Assembly: GCA_963575745.1 (NCBI GenBank)
Contig: CAUYUJ010001744.1
Span: forward strand, 33,608-97,607
Direction of reading: 5' to 3'
DNA from: Prorocentrum cordatum
Lineage: Eukaryota > Sar > Dinophyceae > Prorocentrales > Prorocentraceae
Length of the DNA stretch: 64,000 nucleotides
A program made the translations under genes and the position numbers. This document shows positions 63,842-64,000 of the stretch, piece after piece (within the stretch, counting starts at the first letter, position 1; every line of letters starts with the position of its first letter). The notes below the pieces were generated by a model. It had not been told where the DNA came from. It made no database searches and saw nothing but the letters and a program-made list of their open reading frames with translations.

Positions 63842-64000
63842 ATGCAAGCCTGGGTCAGCCAGGCCTTGCAGGGTCCTGCAAGATCCTGCGGGATCCTGCA
63901 AGATCCTGCAGGATCCTTACAGGGTCCTGCAGGATCCTGCAGGATCCTGCACCCAAGCCCGGGTCGGTGCACACCTGGCTCTGCAGGATCCTGCAAAGTC
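63842..64000 (+). repeat. GATCCTGCAG tandem repeat at right edge
   Basis: 10-bp units (GATCCTGCAG with AAGATCCTGC and GGGTCCTGCA variants) with one 30-bp interruption, running off the window edge. GGGTCAGCC/GGGTCAATGC segments precede it. Confidence 0.92.

Overview
The window looks like nuclear DNA of a dinoflagellate. Three things seen in the sequence support this. It is GC-rich and dominated by repeats. It carries two large, decayed non-LTR retrotransposons with the APE-type endonuclease, reverse transcriptase, RNase H or zinc-finger layout common in dinoflagellate genomes. The 5' end of the first retrotransposon matches 20 of 21 positions of the conserved dinoflagellate trans-spliced leader (DinoSL). 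The species cannot be named from the sequence. No intact, confidently recognised cellular gene is present, and no rRNA, tRNA or CRISPR was seen.

Layout: 1-3.3 kb holds a broken or unspliced coding locus on the minus strand that runs off the left edge. From 3.7 to 7.3 kb lie a 0.5-kb-arm inverted repeat and a degenerate CCAAGA/TCTTGG repeat field, followed by AT-rich and CAT microsatellites to 8.5 kb. From 8.6 to 14.1 kb there are many short inverted-repeat (MITE-like) elements, a 76-bp triplicated tandem repeat and trinucleotide tracts. LINE-1 occupies 14.3-20.7 kb (minus strand). A 37-bp minisatellite fills 22.4-23.6 kb. CAT-rich satellite fills 29.0-31.4 kb, with a short non-repetitive island. 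From 33 to 52 kb come more short inverted-repeat elements, GAC, TCC and GGA tracts, an 83-bp tandem repeat and a few weak ORFs. LINE-2 occupies about 52.4-57.3 kb (minus strand). The last 7 kb contain further copies of the same short families and end in a GATCCTGCAG tandem repeat.

How it fits together: the two LINEs are the only recognisable protein-coding modules, and both are broken by stops or frameshifts. About a dozen families of 60-450 bp elements with terminal inverted repeats recur across the window in both orientations. They have no coding capacity, so any transposase would have to come from elsewhere. Some families end in trinucleotide microsatellites, which suggests the microsatellites are tails or seeds of retroposed elements. 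The most interesting single observation is the DinoSL relic joined directly to the LINE-1 open frame, as expected if a trans-spliced LINE mRNA was reverse transcribed and reinserted. All identity statements are by-eye alignments; nothing was searched against a database.
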